NCBI GenBank assembly: GCA_021495925.1
Contig: JAKEKT010000003.1
Coordinates: forward strand, 620,001-684,000
Origin: Diplodia intermedia
Taxonomy: Eukaryota; Ascomycota; Dothideomycetes; Botryosphaeriales; Botryosphaeriaceae
Direction: 5' to 3'
DNA length: 64,000 nucleotides
The notes below the pieces were generated by a model. That model ran no database searches, was not told the origin of the DNA, and saw only the letters and a list, made by a program, of their open reading frames with translations. This document shows positions 56,291-64,000 of the stretch, one piece after another (positions within the stretch are counted from its first letter, which is position 1; every line of letters starts with the position of its first letter). The translations under genes were made by a program, and so were the position numbers.

Positions 56291-56869
56291 GCTTGGCGCG
56301 CAAGCTTGGATGTCGGCGCTACTTGAAGCGCCGTCACTGCTTTCTAGATCAGCATGTTTGGTGTCGGTGGTTAAACCGAGGGGCTGTCCCCCTTCTTAAG
56401 CCGATGGTTTGCTTTGGAGACGCTTTGTTGCGGAAAGATGTGGAGGCAGACAGAGCTTGGAGTTACGCAATGGTGCCCTGTCTGACTCTAACTTCGTCAT
56501 AGAGTTTTAGCGCACAGATAGACTTAATTTCAACCTCGCGAGCGCGTCAATGGTGAAGAGGGGAACGGCGATGTGATGGTGAGCTTGCAGGATGCCCAAT
56601 TGACGCGCATGGGTTGCGTAGCGCCGAAATAAGGGCATTGCTGGTCTTTTTCATTGGGCGGTCCTAAAATCGGCGACGTTGGTTTGGCCAGGACCCGGTG
56701 TCGGCGCGGGGGAATTGCGGGGCTGCAAGAATGCGGCAGGCGTGCAGAGCGGCATTGGCGGTTTGCTGGGCCGCAGCGTGGTAGCGCCCTCGTGAGTCAA
56801 TCAACTTTTTGACGTCTCTTCTTTAACTCGTCTTTCCCAGCCAAATTTTGTCCACCACTCTCCGCCACC
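56291..56869. other. leu4 promoter region
   Basis: Contains the Leu3-type element at 56695-56704 and the pyrimidine-rich leader before the ATG at 56870. No gene recognised. Confidence 0.5.
56695..56704 (+). promoter_or_regulatory. Leu3-type binding site (CCG-N4-CGG)
   Basis: CCGGTGTCGG, an everted CCG/CGG pair with a 4-base spacer, lies 166 bases before the 2-isopropylmalate synthase ATG. Leu3-family Zn2Cys6 regulators bind CCG-N4-CGG (typical CCGGNNCCGG) and activate leucine genes in response to 2-isopropylmalate. Use at this gene is inferred. Confidence 0.55.
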
Positions 56870-58874
56870 ATGCCTATGCTCCAAGATCCCTCGACAAAAT
56901 ACAAGGCCTTCAAGCCGCTCAACCTCTCTGACCGCCAATGGCCGTCAAAGACCATCCAGAAGCCGCCGCGCTGGCTCTCCACTGACCTGCGCGATGGCAA
57001 CCAGTCTCTCGTCGACCCCATGGTGCGCTCAATTCCCGCCGCTGCCGGCGCGCTCCCCTCCTAACCTTGTTCTGTAGGACGGCGACCAGAAGTGGGATTA
57101 CTTCAACATGCTGGTGAAGCTCGGCTACAAGGAAATCGAGGTCTCTTTCCCTTCGGCGTCGCAAACCGACTTCGACTTCACCCAGAAGCTCGTGCGCACC
57201 CCCGGCATTGTGCCCGACGACGTCTGGCTCCAGGTTCTTTCGCCGTGCCGCAAGGAGCTCATTCGCCGCACCGTCGACTCGCTCAAGGGCGCGAAGAAGG
57301 CCATCCTCCACCTGTACCTCGCGACCAGCCCGTGCTTCCAGCAGATCGTCTTCAACATGGACAACGAGCAGACCAAGGCTCTGGCGGTGGAATGTACCCA
57401 GTACGCGAGGTCCATCACCAAGGACGATCCCGAGCAGGCTGGCACCGAGTGGGCCTACGAGTTCTCCCCCGAGACTTTCTCTGACTCCAACCCCGACTTT
57501 GCCCTTGAGGTCTGCGAGGCCGTCAAGGCCGCCTGGGAACCCACCGTCGAGACCCCCATCATCTTCAACCTTCCTGCGACCGTCGAGATGGCCACCCCCA
57601 ACGTCTACGCCGATCAGATCGAATACTTCTGCCGTAACATCTCCGAGAGGGAGAAGGTCTGCGTCTCCCTTCACCCCCACAACGACCGCGGCTGCGCTGT
57701 CGCCGCCGCCGAGCTGGCACAGATGGCCGGCGCGGACAGAGTAGAGGGCACCTTGTTCGGTAACGGCGAGAGAACTGGAAACGTCGACCTCGTCACCCTT
57801 GGCCTCAACCTCTACACCCAGGGAATCCACCCCAAGATCGATTTCTCCGACCTTCCCGGTGTCATCGACGTGGTCGAGAAGAGCAACAAGATCCCGGTCC
57901 ATGCCAGGGCGCCGTACGGCGGTCAGCTCGTCGTCTGCGCTTTCAGTGGTTCTCACCAGGACGCGATCAAGAAGGGCTTCCAGAAGCGCAAGATCGAAGG
58001 CGCGACCGACTCCAGCTACTGGCAGGTGCCGTACCTGCCTCTCGATCCCCAGGATATCGGACGCACGTACGAAGCCATCATCCGCGTCAACTCCCAGTCC
58101 GGCAAGGGAGGTGTTGCCTGGATCATCCAGCGCGAGCTCGAGCTCGACCTCCCCCGTGGCCTCCAGGTCGCCTTCTCCAAGATCATCCAGAAGCAGACGG
58201 ATCTTCTTGGGCGCGAGCTTCTCCCCAAGGAGATCACGAAGCTCTTCAAGGACTCGTACCACCTCGAGAAGAACCCGAGGTTCACCCTCATCGACTACGA
58301 CATTCTCACGGACCGCTCGGTCTCGCCTGCTCCGGGTGAGAATGGCAAGATGCCGAGCACCACGAGCCTCAGGAGGTTGTTCTCGGGTGTCATCGAGATT
58401 GACGGGCAGCAGCACAAGATCAAGGGTACCGGTAACGGTGCGATCTCGTCTCTTGCCAACGCCCTGAAGTCTCTTGGCATCGAGCTGGACGTGACGGAAT
58501 ACAAGGAGCACGCGATTGGCGAGGGCCGCGAGGGCCAACAGCAGGCCGCTACGTACATCGAGTGCTCTACCAGCTCATCCAAGCAGAAGGTGTGGGGTGT
58601 CGGCATTCATGAGGACGTGGTTCAGGCGTCCCTTATCGCTTTGTTGTCCGCTGCATCGTCTGTAAGTCCGGAGCAAGCGCCCATGTTAAGGAAAAGCTAA
58701 CAGCAGCGCCAGTTCCTCGCATCCCGGCCAAGCACACCGATTCCTTTCCGCCCAAAGCAGCACGGAGAAAGCCTCGCCCCTTCGAACATCTCGCCTCTGA
58801 GGACATCTCAGAACGCCAACGACCCGAGCTCTCTCGTTGCAAATCTTGAAAAGCAAGTGAACGGCGACCACTAG
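56870..58874 (+). CDS. leu4: 2-isopropylmalate synthase (leucine biosynthesis)
   Basis: Condenses acetyl-CoA with 2-oxoisovalerate, the committed step of leucine synthesis. Exons 56870-57022, 57078-58661 and 58713-58874 give 632 residues (yeast Leu4 is 619). The last acceptor could also be six bases earlier (58707). Catalytic motifs are visible: RDGNQSLVDPM-DGDQKW (metal-binding Arg-Asp, across the first intron), LHPHNDRGCAVAAAE with the HxH metal ligands, and GTLFGNGERTGNVDLVTLGL. GGQLVVCAFSGSHQDAI follows. The last ~170 residues (SLRRLFSGVIEIDG, GNGAISSLANAL, GVGIHEDVVQASL) form the leucine feedback domain. The N-terminus MPMLQDPSTKYKAFKPLNL lacks a strong mitochondrial signal in this model. 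An alternative upstream start is not seen. The nearby Leu3-type site fits pathway control. Confidence 0.95.
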
Positions 58875-59288
58875 GGGAAAAGCATGTTGCATCTTTCGGT
58901 TTTTGTTTGGGTGCGCTGCATTTGCTGCCTGCCGGGGGAAAATTATCATGGTCTTGCACACTATCACGAGCATGGGGGCGTTGGTCAACCAAATTGCTTA
59001 CTGCAAAAAGTCTTCTAATATATATTTCATGAACCACTGCCATCGTAGTTGGCTTAGCACTGTTCTGCCCCGCGTACTGTCTGTGCACAATTGCCTAAAC
59101 AGGCCGAACTAGCAGGGGTGCTTTTCAGCCGAGGTCCGTGGGCGGTCTACTAATCACCAGCCCGTGGGGTAAAGCGATCCGCCTCGGGACTTTCGTACAA
59201 TACCTCCGTCTTTGTGAATATAGTTCTGCCAGCACCTCGCTGCTCACTTCCCTCCAATCTACTCTCCACGAATCCACGACACGTCATC
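58875..59288. other. Intergenic region between leu4 and the SDR gene
   Basis: About 410 bases; downstream region of leu4 and promoter of the next gene. Nothing else recognised. Confidence 0.5.
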
Positions 59289-60364
59289 ATGGGTTCTGCA
59301 CAGCAAGACGTTCAATTGAAAGACTTCGGCAATATCTTCCGCCTCGATGGCAAGGTAGCTGTCGTGACGGGCGGTTCTCGTGGCCTAGGTCTGCACGCCG
59401 CGTCCGGGTGAGTTCTCATTCGCACAGCTCTCCCCTCTCATGGACGACGCGTCTCCTAACAGTTTCGGCCTCGTAGCCTTCTCCAGGCCGGCTGCTCCAA
59501 GGTCTTCATCACGTCACGCAAAGCCAAAGCGTGCGACGAAGCGTGCGCGGCGCTCAACGCGCTCCCGAACAAGCACCCCTCGGCGCAGGCCATCTCGGTG
59601 CCCGCCGACAGCAGCAAGGTGTCGGAGATTGAGCGGCTGGTGGCCGAGGTGGCGAAGCACACGGACAGGGTCGACATCTTGTTCGCCAACGCGGGCGCGA
59701 CGTGGGGCTCCAAGTTCGACGAGCACCCGGACGATGCGTTCAGCAAGGTCATGGACCTGAACGTGAAGAGCGTTTTTTACACGATTCAGAAGTACGGCTT
59801 TCCTGTTACTTCCCCCCTTTGTTCTCTCTCGCAACAGTGTCTACCCCCGCAATCATACGATGGGGCAATGCTTGCCACTCCTAGGACCGCTCGTTTGTTA
59901 TATATATCCAACCCCGACAGAAAGCTGACGGCCCATCCCGCAGGTTCGCGCCGCTCCTCGAAAAAGCAGCGAGCCGGCCGTCGCCGTCGCGCGTCCTCGT
60001 CACGGGCTCGACGGCGGGCGTGGGCATCGGCAGCACGGGGTCGGCCAACAGCACGCCGGCCTACTCGGCGTCGAAGGCGGCGGTGCTGCACCTCGCGCGC
60101 AACCTCGCCGTCGAGCTGGGCCCGCGCGGCATCCTCGTCAACGGCATCGCGCCGGGCTTCTTCCCGTCCAAGATGGCCAACGGCCTGATGGCGGCGAGCG
60201 GCGGCCAGGAGAAGCTGGCGGCGGCCAACCCGAACGGGAGGCTGGGCGAGCCCGAGGACGTCGCGGGCGCGGTCGTGTTCCTGTGCAGTCGCGCGGCGGG
60301 GCACGTCAATGGGGACACGTTGGTGTTGGATGGGGGGAAGGTGTGGGCGAGGTCGTCGCTTTGA
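59289..60364 (+). CDS. Short-chain dehydrogenase/reductase, RhlG-like
   Basis: NAD(P)-dependent oxidoreductase of the classical SDR family. Exons 59289-59407, 59477-59791 and 59944-60364 give 284 residues. Cofactor motif TGGSRGLG is at ~28-35 (Gly-rich turn), NAGATWG follows further on, and catalytic YSASK is preceded by a Ser-rich strand (VLVTGSTAGVGIGSTGS). The C-terminal GILVNGIAPGFFPSKM and GEPEDVAGAVVFLCSRAAGHV fit ketoacyl-reductase-like SDRs such as RhlG. The first splice ends in the glycine-rich region and the second restores QKFAPLLEK. No neighbouring biosynthetic gene clarifies the substrate. Confidence 0.9.
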
Positions 60365-60990
60365 GGGGGTGGCTGGCAAGTTGGTATTTAGACGGCCACG
60401 CCGGGAATTGATTCTCAGCGCTTGAAGCAAATGATATTCAGAGAGCTTCTAGAGAGCTTCTGCGCAGGGACCGTGGCGAGCGCAGAAGCTAGGACGAAAG
60501 CTAGCTGGATAGCTTGCTTCCAATACCGCTTGTAACCGAAGCGCGGCCGCTCGACCCCGCATCGCGCCGCGGGACGCCCGGCAACTAATTGATAACAACG
60601 CTCTGATCGCCTTCAGAAGCCGATCAGCAGGAAAAATAGCCACGTCGGCGTGCCTGTCGTCACCTCACAAGAACGTCTCACGCCAACGCATCCAGAACCC
60701 ATGGCGGCCAGCTACTAGCCGCATCGGCGTCCCATCCAAGCTACCGGGAGCGCAATCGGCAACCCAGTCGACATTCCGGAGCTAGCAATGACACGAAATG
60801 GAAATCTATTATAACCACCACCACCCCGCACCTCATGCTCCCAGCTCTAGCACTTCCATCCGTCAAAACGTGACTCCCTAAGAGTAAAGGACCCGGACTT
60901 GACGCCTGCTTCCGCCTGACGAAACGACCAGTAGACGCCCTCATCGCCACTAAAAGAAGGGAGAGGAAAAAAAAAAAAACGAAAGATACA
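60365..60990. other. Intergenic region
   Basis: Includes the SDR 3' region and the promoter of the next gene, with an A-run just before the ATG (60968-60979). Nothing else recognised. Confidence 0.45.
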
Positions 60991-62154
60991 ATGGCCGACC
61001 TCCCACCCTACAAATCCTCCCCCAACCCGCCCGTCCCAGCCTACCTCCCAGACTCGCCCTCCAGCATCCTCCACCCGCCCACCGCCCTCTACGCCCGCAT
61101 CGCCGCCACCTCTTCCTCTTCCTCCCCTTCCTCCCCCGACGATCTCCCGCAACGCACCCCGCTCACCACCCTCACCATCCCGCCCCGCAGCGGCGCCGCC
61201 TTCCGCGTGCCCGCCGGCTGCGTCTTCCGGCTCTCGACGCCGGGCGGCCCGCAGGTCGGCGACCTGAACGTGTGGAGCGCGGCGAACCCGCGCGAGCGCT
61301 TCTGGGCCGCCCGCACGCGCCAGCTGCACGCGAGCCACGTGAGCACCGGCGATCGCCTGTGGAGCTGCCTGCCGTACATGCGGCCGCTGTGCGGGATCGT
61401 GGCGGACTCGCTGGGGAGGGAGGGGCGGGGCGCGTGGGGGACGGCGACGGGGGAGGACGGGGACGGGAGGGATAGGGGGGTGGGGGTGGGGGAGAAGGGC
61501 AGGTCGAGGTGGGGCGGCAGGTGCCATGATTTGTTGGGGACGAGGTGCGATCCTTATGGTGGGTTTGGCTTTTTTTCTTTTTCTTCTTTCTGTCTTCTCC
61601 TCCTCCTTCTCCTGCTCCTCCTCCTTCTCCTTCTTCTTCTTCTCGTTGTTGATGCTGATGACGATGACGATGATACGAGAAAAGTCAACCGCATGCTCAC
61701 CGGCCGCACGTACGACTACCACTGCCACTCCAACCTCGTCCGCGCCGTTCTGCCCCACGGCCTCGCCGAGGCGGACGTGCACGACGTGCTCAACGTCTTC
61801 CAGGTCACCGGCCTCGACGACAAGGGCCGCTACTTCATGGAGGCCTCGCCGTCGCGGCCCGACGATTACCTCGAGTTCTTCGCCGAGCAGGACCTGCTGT
61901 GCGCGCTGAGCACCTGCCCCGGCGGCGACCTCAGCGAGTGGGGCTGGGTCGGCGTGCGCGACGGCGAGACCGGCGAGGAGGAGGGCGAGGGCGCGCGCAG
62001 GATGAGGGAGACGTGCCGCCCGATCAGGGTCGAGGTTTTCGAGATCGCGCCGCATGTGAGGGAGGAGGTGCTGCGCGGGTGGGTGCCGCCTGCCGCTAGC
62101 GACTATGCTGGATGCCATGGGCTGGGCGTGCCGTTGGGGGAGAAGAGGGAATGA
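60991..62154 (+). CDS. DUF1989 protein (urea-carboxylase-associated family)
   Basis: DUF1989 proteins often sit next to urea carboxylase or amino-acid permease genes in bacteria and are common in fungi. Their exact reaction is unresolved. Exons 60991-61558 and 61685-62154 give 345 residues. The family block starts at ~57 (LTTLTIPPRSGAAFRVPAG), with PGGPQVGDLNVWSAAN, ASHVSTGDRLWSCLPYMRPL, CHDLLGTRCDPY, then HCHSNLVRAVLPHGL (Cys/His rich), DVLNVFQVTGLDDKGRYF and the C-terminal RPIRVEVFEIA. The 126-base intron is a multiple of three and has no stop. If retained it would insert 42 residues with a run of ~17 Leu. I prefer the spliced form because donor and acceptor rejoin DPY with VNRMLTGRTYDYH, which is the family order. 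No urea gene lies nearby. Confidence 0.85.
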   Translation: MADLPPYKSSPNPPVPAYLPDSPSSILHPPTALYARIAATSSSSSPSSPDDLPQRTPLTTLTIPPRSGAAFRVPAGCVFRLSTPGGPQVGDLNVWSAANPRERFWAARTRQLHASHVSTGDRLWSCLPYMRPLCGIVADSLGREGRGAWGTATGEDGDGRDRGVGVGEKGRSRWGGRCHDLLGTRCDPYGGFGFFSFSSFCLLLLLLLLLLLLLLLLLVVDADDDDDDTRKVNRMLTGRTYDYHCHSNLVRAVLPHGLAEADVHDVLNVFQVTGLDDKGRYFMEASPSRPDDYLEFFAEQDLLCALSTCPGGDLSEWGWVGVRDGETGEEEGEGARRMRETCRPIRVEVFEIAPHVREEVLRGWVPPAASDYAGCHGLGVPLGEKRE

Positions 62155-62620
62155 AAGAGAGGAGGAGGAGGAGGATGATATACAGATCGACGCCTTGCCA
62201 TCACAGCGGTCGATGGGAGATTTAAACCCTCTAAGCTCACCGAGATCAACACACTCGTTCTATGAATAGTTGGACACCAGATCCGGACGTAAATGAAAGT
62301 TTCAGATGCCTGCATTTACGTCCGGGCCTTGTATTCAACTACACCACCTCCCGTGTGTAGAGTAGAACATCTCTACCAAGTAGATACGCGTCGTTCAGGT
62401 TCTTTTTTATCATCCGCTATGCCATAGTGTTACTAGAGCATCGAGGAGAGAAGTGAGAACTGACTTAAATTAGAACTGATGCTAGACAATTTTGTGCGCG
62501 CAGACACCAACGCCAAACAGGAGAAGAACGAGAGGAAATGGAAGGTCTCGCTTACAAGGCCCCTTCATGATGCCCCTGCTGACTGTTCTACGAGACGTCG
62601 CCCTCTACTTGATCAGCCGC
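62155..62620. other. Intergenic region with an inverted repeat
   Basis: Contains the hairpin at 62267-62341. No gene recognised. Confidence 0.5.
62267..62341. repeat. Inverted copy of the dispersed short repeat (29-bp arms, 17-base loop)
   Basis: Arms 62267-62295 and 62313-62341 pair at 24 of 29 positions. The inner 13 bp (CCGGACGTAAATG against CATTTACGTCCGG) are perfect. Both arms resemble the tandem units near 26.34 kb (about 20 of 30 positions, including GATCCGGACG in the left arm). The outer arms differ mainly by transitions. Confidence 0.6.
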
Positions 62621-64000
62621 CTAACCGGGCGCGACGGGGGCATGAGCCAGGAGCATCGAGCCCCAGTAGCCGTTGGGGTACGCTCTGGTATCCAGGTGGA
62701 CGCAGTGCAGCAGTTCGAGGCAAGTCTCGCGCACGGCCTTATACTCCGCTCGATCATGCGGCGACGGGGGCGTACCCTGCGGCGTCAGGTACACCGCGCC
62801 GTCCCTGACCAGGCAGTGGGCCGCCCACACCCACACAGACATCCAACCCTTCCATCCCCTCTTCGATGACATCCTCCTGTGGAGCGCCGTGAAGGTCATG
62901 GGCGGGTGGCTGTCAAGGTCGGGGCCGTCCTCACACATCCTCCTGGCGAACTTGTCTCGCAATCTGAGCCTGCGAAGAGCGCCCATGTCAGCACACCGAG
63001 TTAACAAGCCCTTCGAACGGGCGTGCATGTGGGAGCAGAGGGCCTTTTCTCACCATCCCTTGCGCAGGCCCAACTCCTTCTCGTAATGCACGGGCTCGGC
63101 GCCCTTGGCGAAGCGACGCAAGTGCTGGTTGACTGCCGGATCCATGATCATCCGGAGCATGTTCCACGGCGTTCCGGTTCGGAGCGCGTGCTTCCAGAAC
63201 GCGACAAAGGTGTCGACCTTGAAGGGGAACAGCGTGACCACCATTTTCTGCTGGGGCACGGCCCCGATGCCTTGCGAGAGATCCGAGGAGTCCTCGGCCA
63301 GCTCGAAGCACTCCCGAGGGTCGTCGTATACGGACTGCAGAGAACCTTGGGCCTGCTGCGACGACGCATGTCGGCCTGCAGGCTGCCGTGAAGAGGTCGC
63401 CGAAGCCTCCACGGGCTCCAGGTTTAGTAACGTCTTGTAGTAGCTCGAGCGCGGGACCAGGGGCTGGCCGTGGGGAGGACAATCGCGCTCGAGGTCCTGA
63501 TGAGCGTCACAGAGCAGGTCTAGCGCCTGTTTGTAGCAATTTTTGAGATATGCCGCCGTCGCCGCCCTCCTCGTCGTCTTGTCTTCCTTGTTTACCATGC
63601 TGAAGGCCTCGTAGGCGGCGTCGTGGTTGAAAGCGTACGTGTTGTCGTTGTCGAAAGCAAACATGTCGGCATCCACGACTAGTTTGTGAGCGGCGACCAT
63701 CCAACAGTTTCGGTGATTGAATGACTCGTCGTTGATGAAGCTCTGCAAGCTCGTGTTTTGCATCCTGGTCCTAGTATCCTCATTGTCCAGAAGGCCAAGG
63801 AGTGTATAGGCGGCCTTGTCGCGCCAGATCTGCCTGCGAGCGGAAAGAATTAGTTGACGACGAGAAAGACGACGGGTCCGATACTTACCAAGCAGTAGCT
63901 TCCGTATTGTTATTCTCTTTGATTAATCGCTCTATAATCTCAATATCGTTGCGGAAGCCGAGCTGGAACCTCTCACGATCGCGCTTGTTGTCCGAGTAGA
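62621..64000 (-). CDS. Unrecognised protein, 3' part; gene continues beyond the right edge
   Basis: I do not recognise this gene. Three exons are seen in the window on the minus strand: from beyond 64000 to 63889, 63054-63833 and 62621-62969. Splice junctions restore Trp codons in both cases (ATAW|QIWRDKAAYTLL and KGW|LRLRDKFARRM). The visible part is about 413 residues. It contains FQLGFRNDIEIIERLIKENN, a His/Asp-rich segment (NCWMVAAHKLVVDADMFAFD), an Ala/Lys region, a Gln/Ser-rich linker, and a C-terminal segment with TFTALHRRM, WMSVWVWAAHCLVRDG and ending AHAPVAPG. No signal peptide can be judged because the start is outside. Charged and Trp-rich helices suggest an intracellular protein. 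Regularity of the splice sites suggests a real, intact gene. Confidence 0.65.

Noticed and set aside
1..64000. tRNA genes, CRISPR arrays and intact transposons
   Set aside because: I looked for tRNA B-box patterns, regularly spaced repeats, transposase or reverse-transcriptase motifs and terminal repeats and saw none that were convincing. A tRNA scan could still find one.

Overview
This window looks like chromosomal DNA from a filamentous ascomycete (Pezizomycotina). Genes are spliced with short introns (about 50-230 nt, GT..AG), intergenic gaps are 0.3-3 kb, and coding DNA is GC-rich. A single 5S rRNA gene stands alone, as dispersed 5S genes do in this group. Several proteins (AtfA-type bZIP, Cps1/DIP2-type double adenylation protein, HET and NACHT remnants) are typical of these fungi. 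A Dothideomycete is my best guess, but this is inference. I rebuilt gene models by hand from reading frames, splice sites and family knowledge. Exon positions are given in each entry, and nothing was checked by database search.

Left part (1-17.2 kb): housekeeping and regulatory genes. Arp1/centractin (dynactin) and a 2OG-Fe(II) prolyl-4-hydroxylase-like enzyme lie on the minus strand. They are followed by a 4.5 kb intronless FHL1-type forkhead/FHA regulator, 5-hydroxyisourate hydrolase (purine degradation), an AtfA-type bZIP stress regulator with a CRE site in its own promoter, and a Cys-rich F-box-like protein.

Middle-left (17.2-34.3 kb): a gene-poor stretch, then tRNA-dihydrouridine synthase (Dus1 type), a secreted GH35 beta-galactosidase, a tiny secreted Cys-rich protein with mirror-symmetric cysteines, a divergent secreted GH3 enzyme with a glycine-run insert, and an unrecognised polytopic membrane protein. 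The GH35, the GH3 and the small protein form a loose secretome group.

Middle (34.3-46.7 kb): an accessory region. It holds a zinc-finger gene fragment, the 5S rRNA gene, an unusual gene fusing a SKP1-like half to a second fungal domain, a NACHT pseudogene, a deleted HET-domain pseudogene, a DUF3431 protein with a membrane-embedded N-terminal half, and a decayed NACHT/ankyrin-type pseudogene. It reads as a graveyard of fungal NLR/incompatibility genes around a few intact ones.

Right part (46.7-64 kb): metabolism. The 1952-residue Cps1/DIP2-like protein is followed by a peroxisomal acyl-CoA thioesterase ending in SKL, 2-isopropylmalate synthase with a Leu3-type upstream site, an SDR reductase, a DUF1989 protein with an in-frame intron, and the 3' part of an unrecognised gene that runs off the right edge. 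I saw no tRNA genes, CRISPR arrays or intact transposons.
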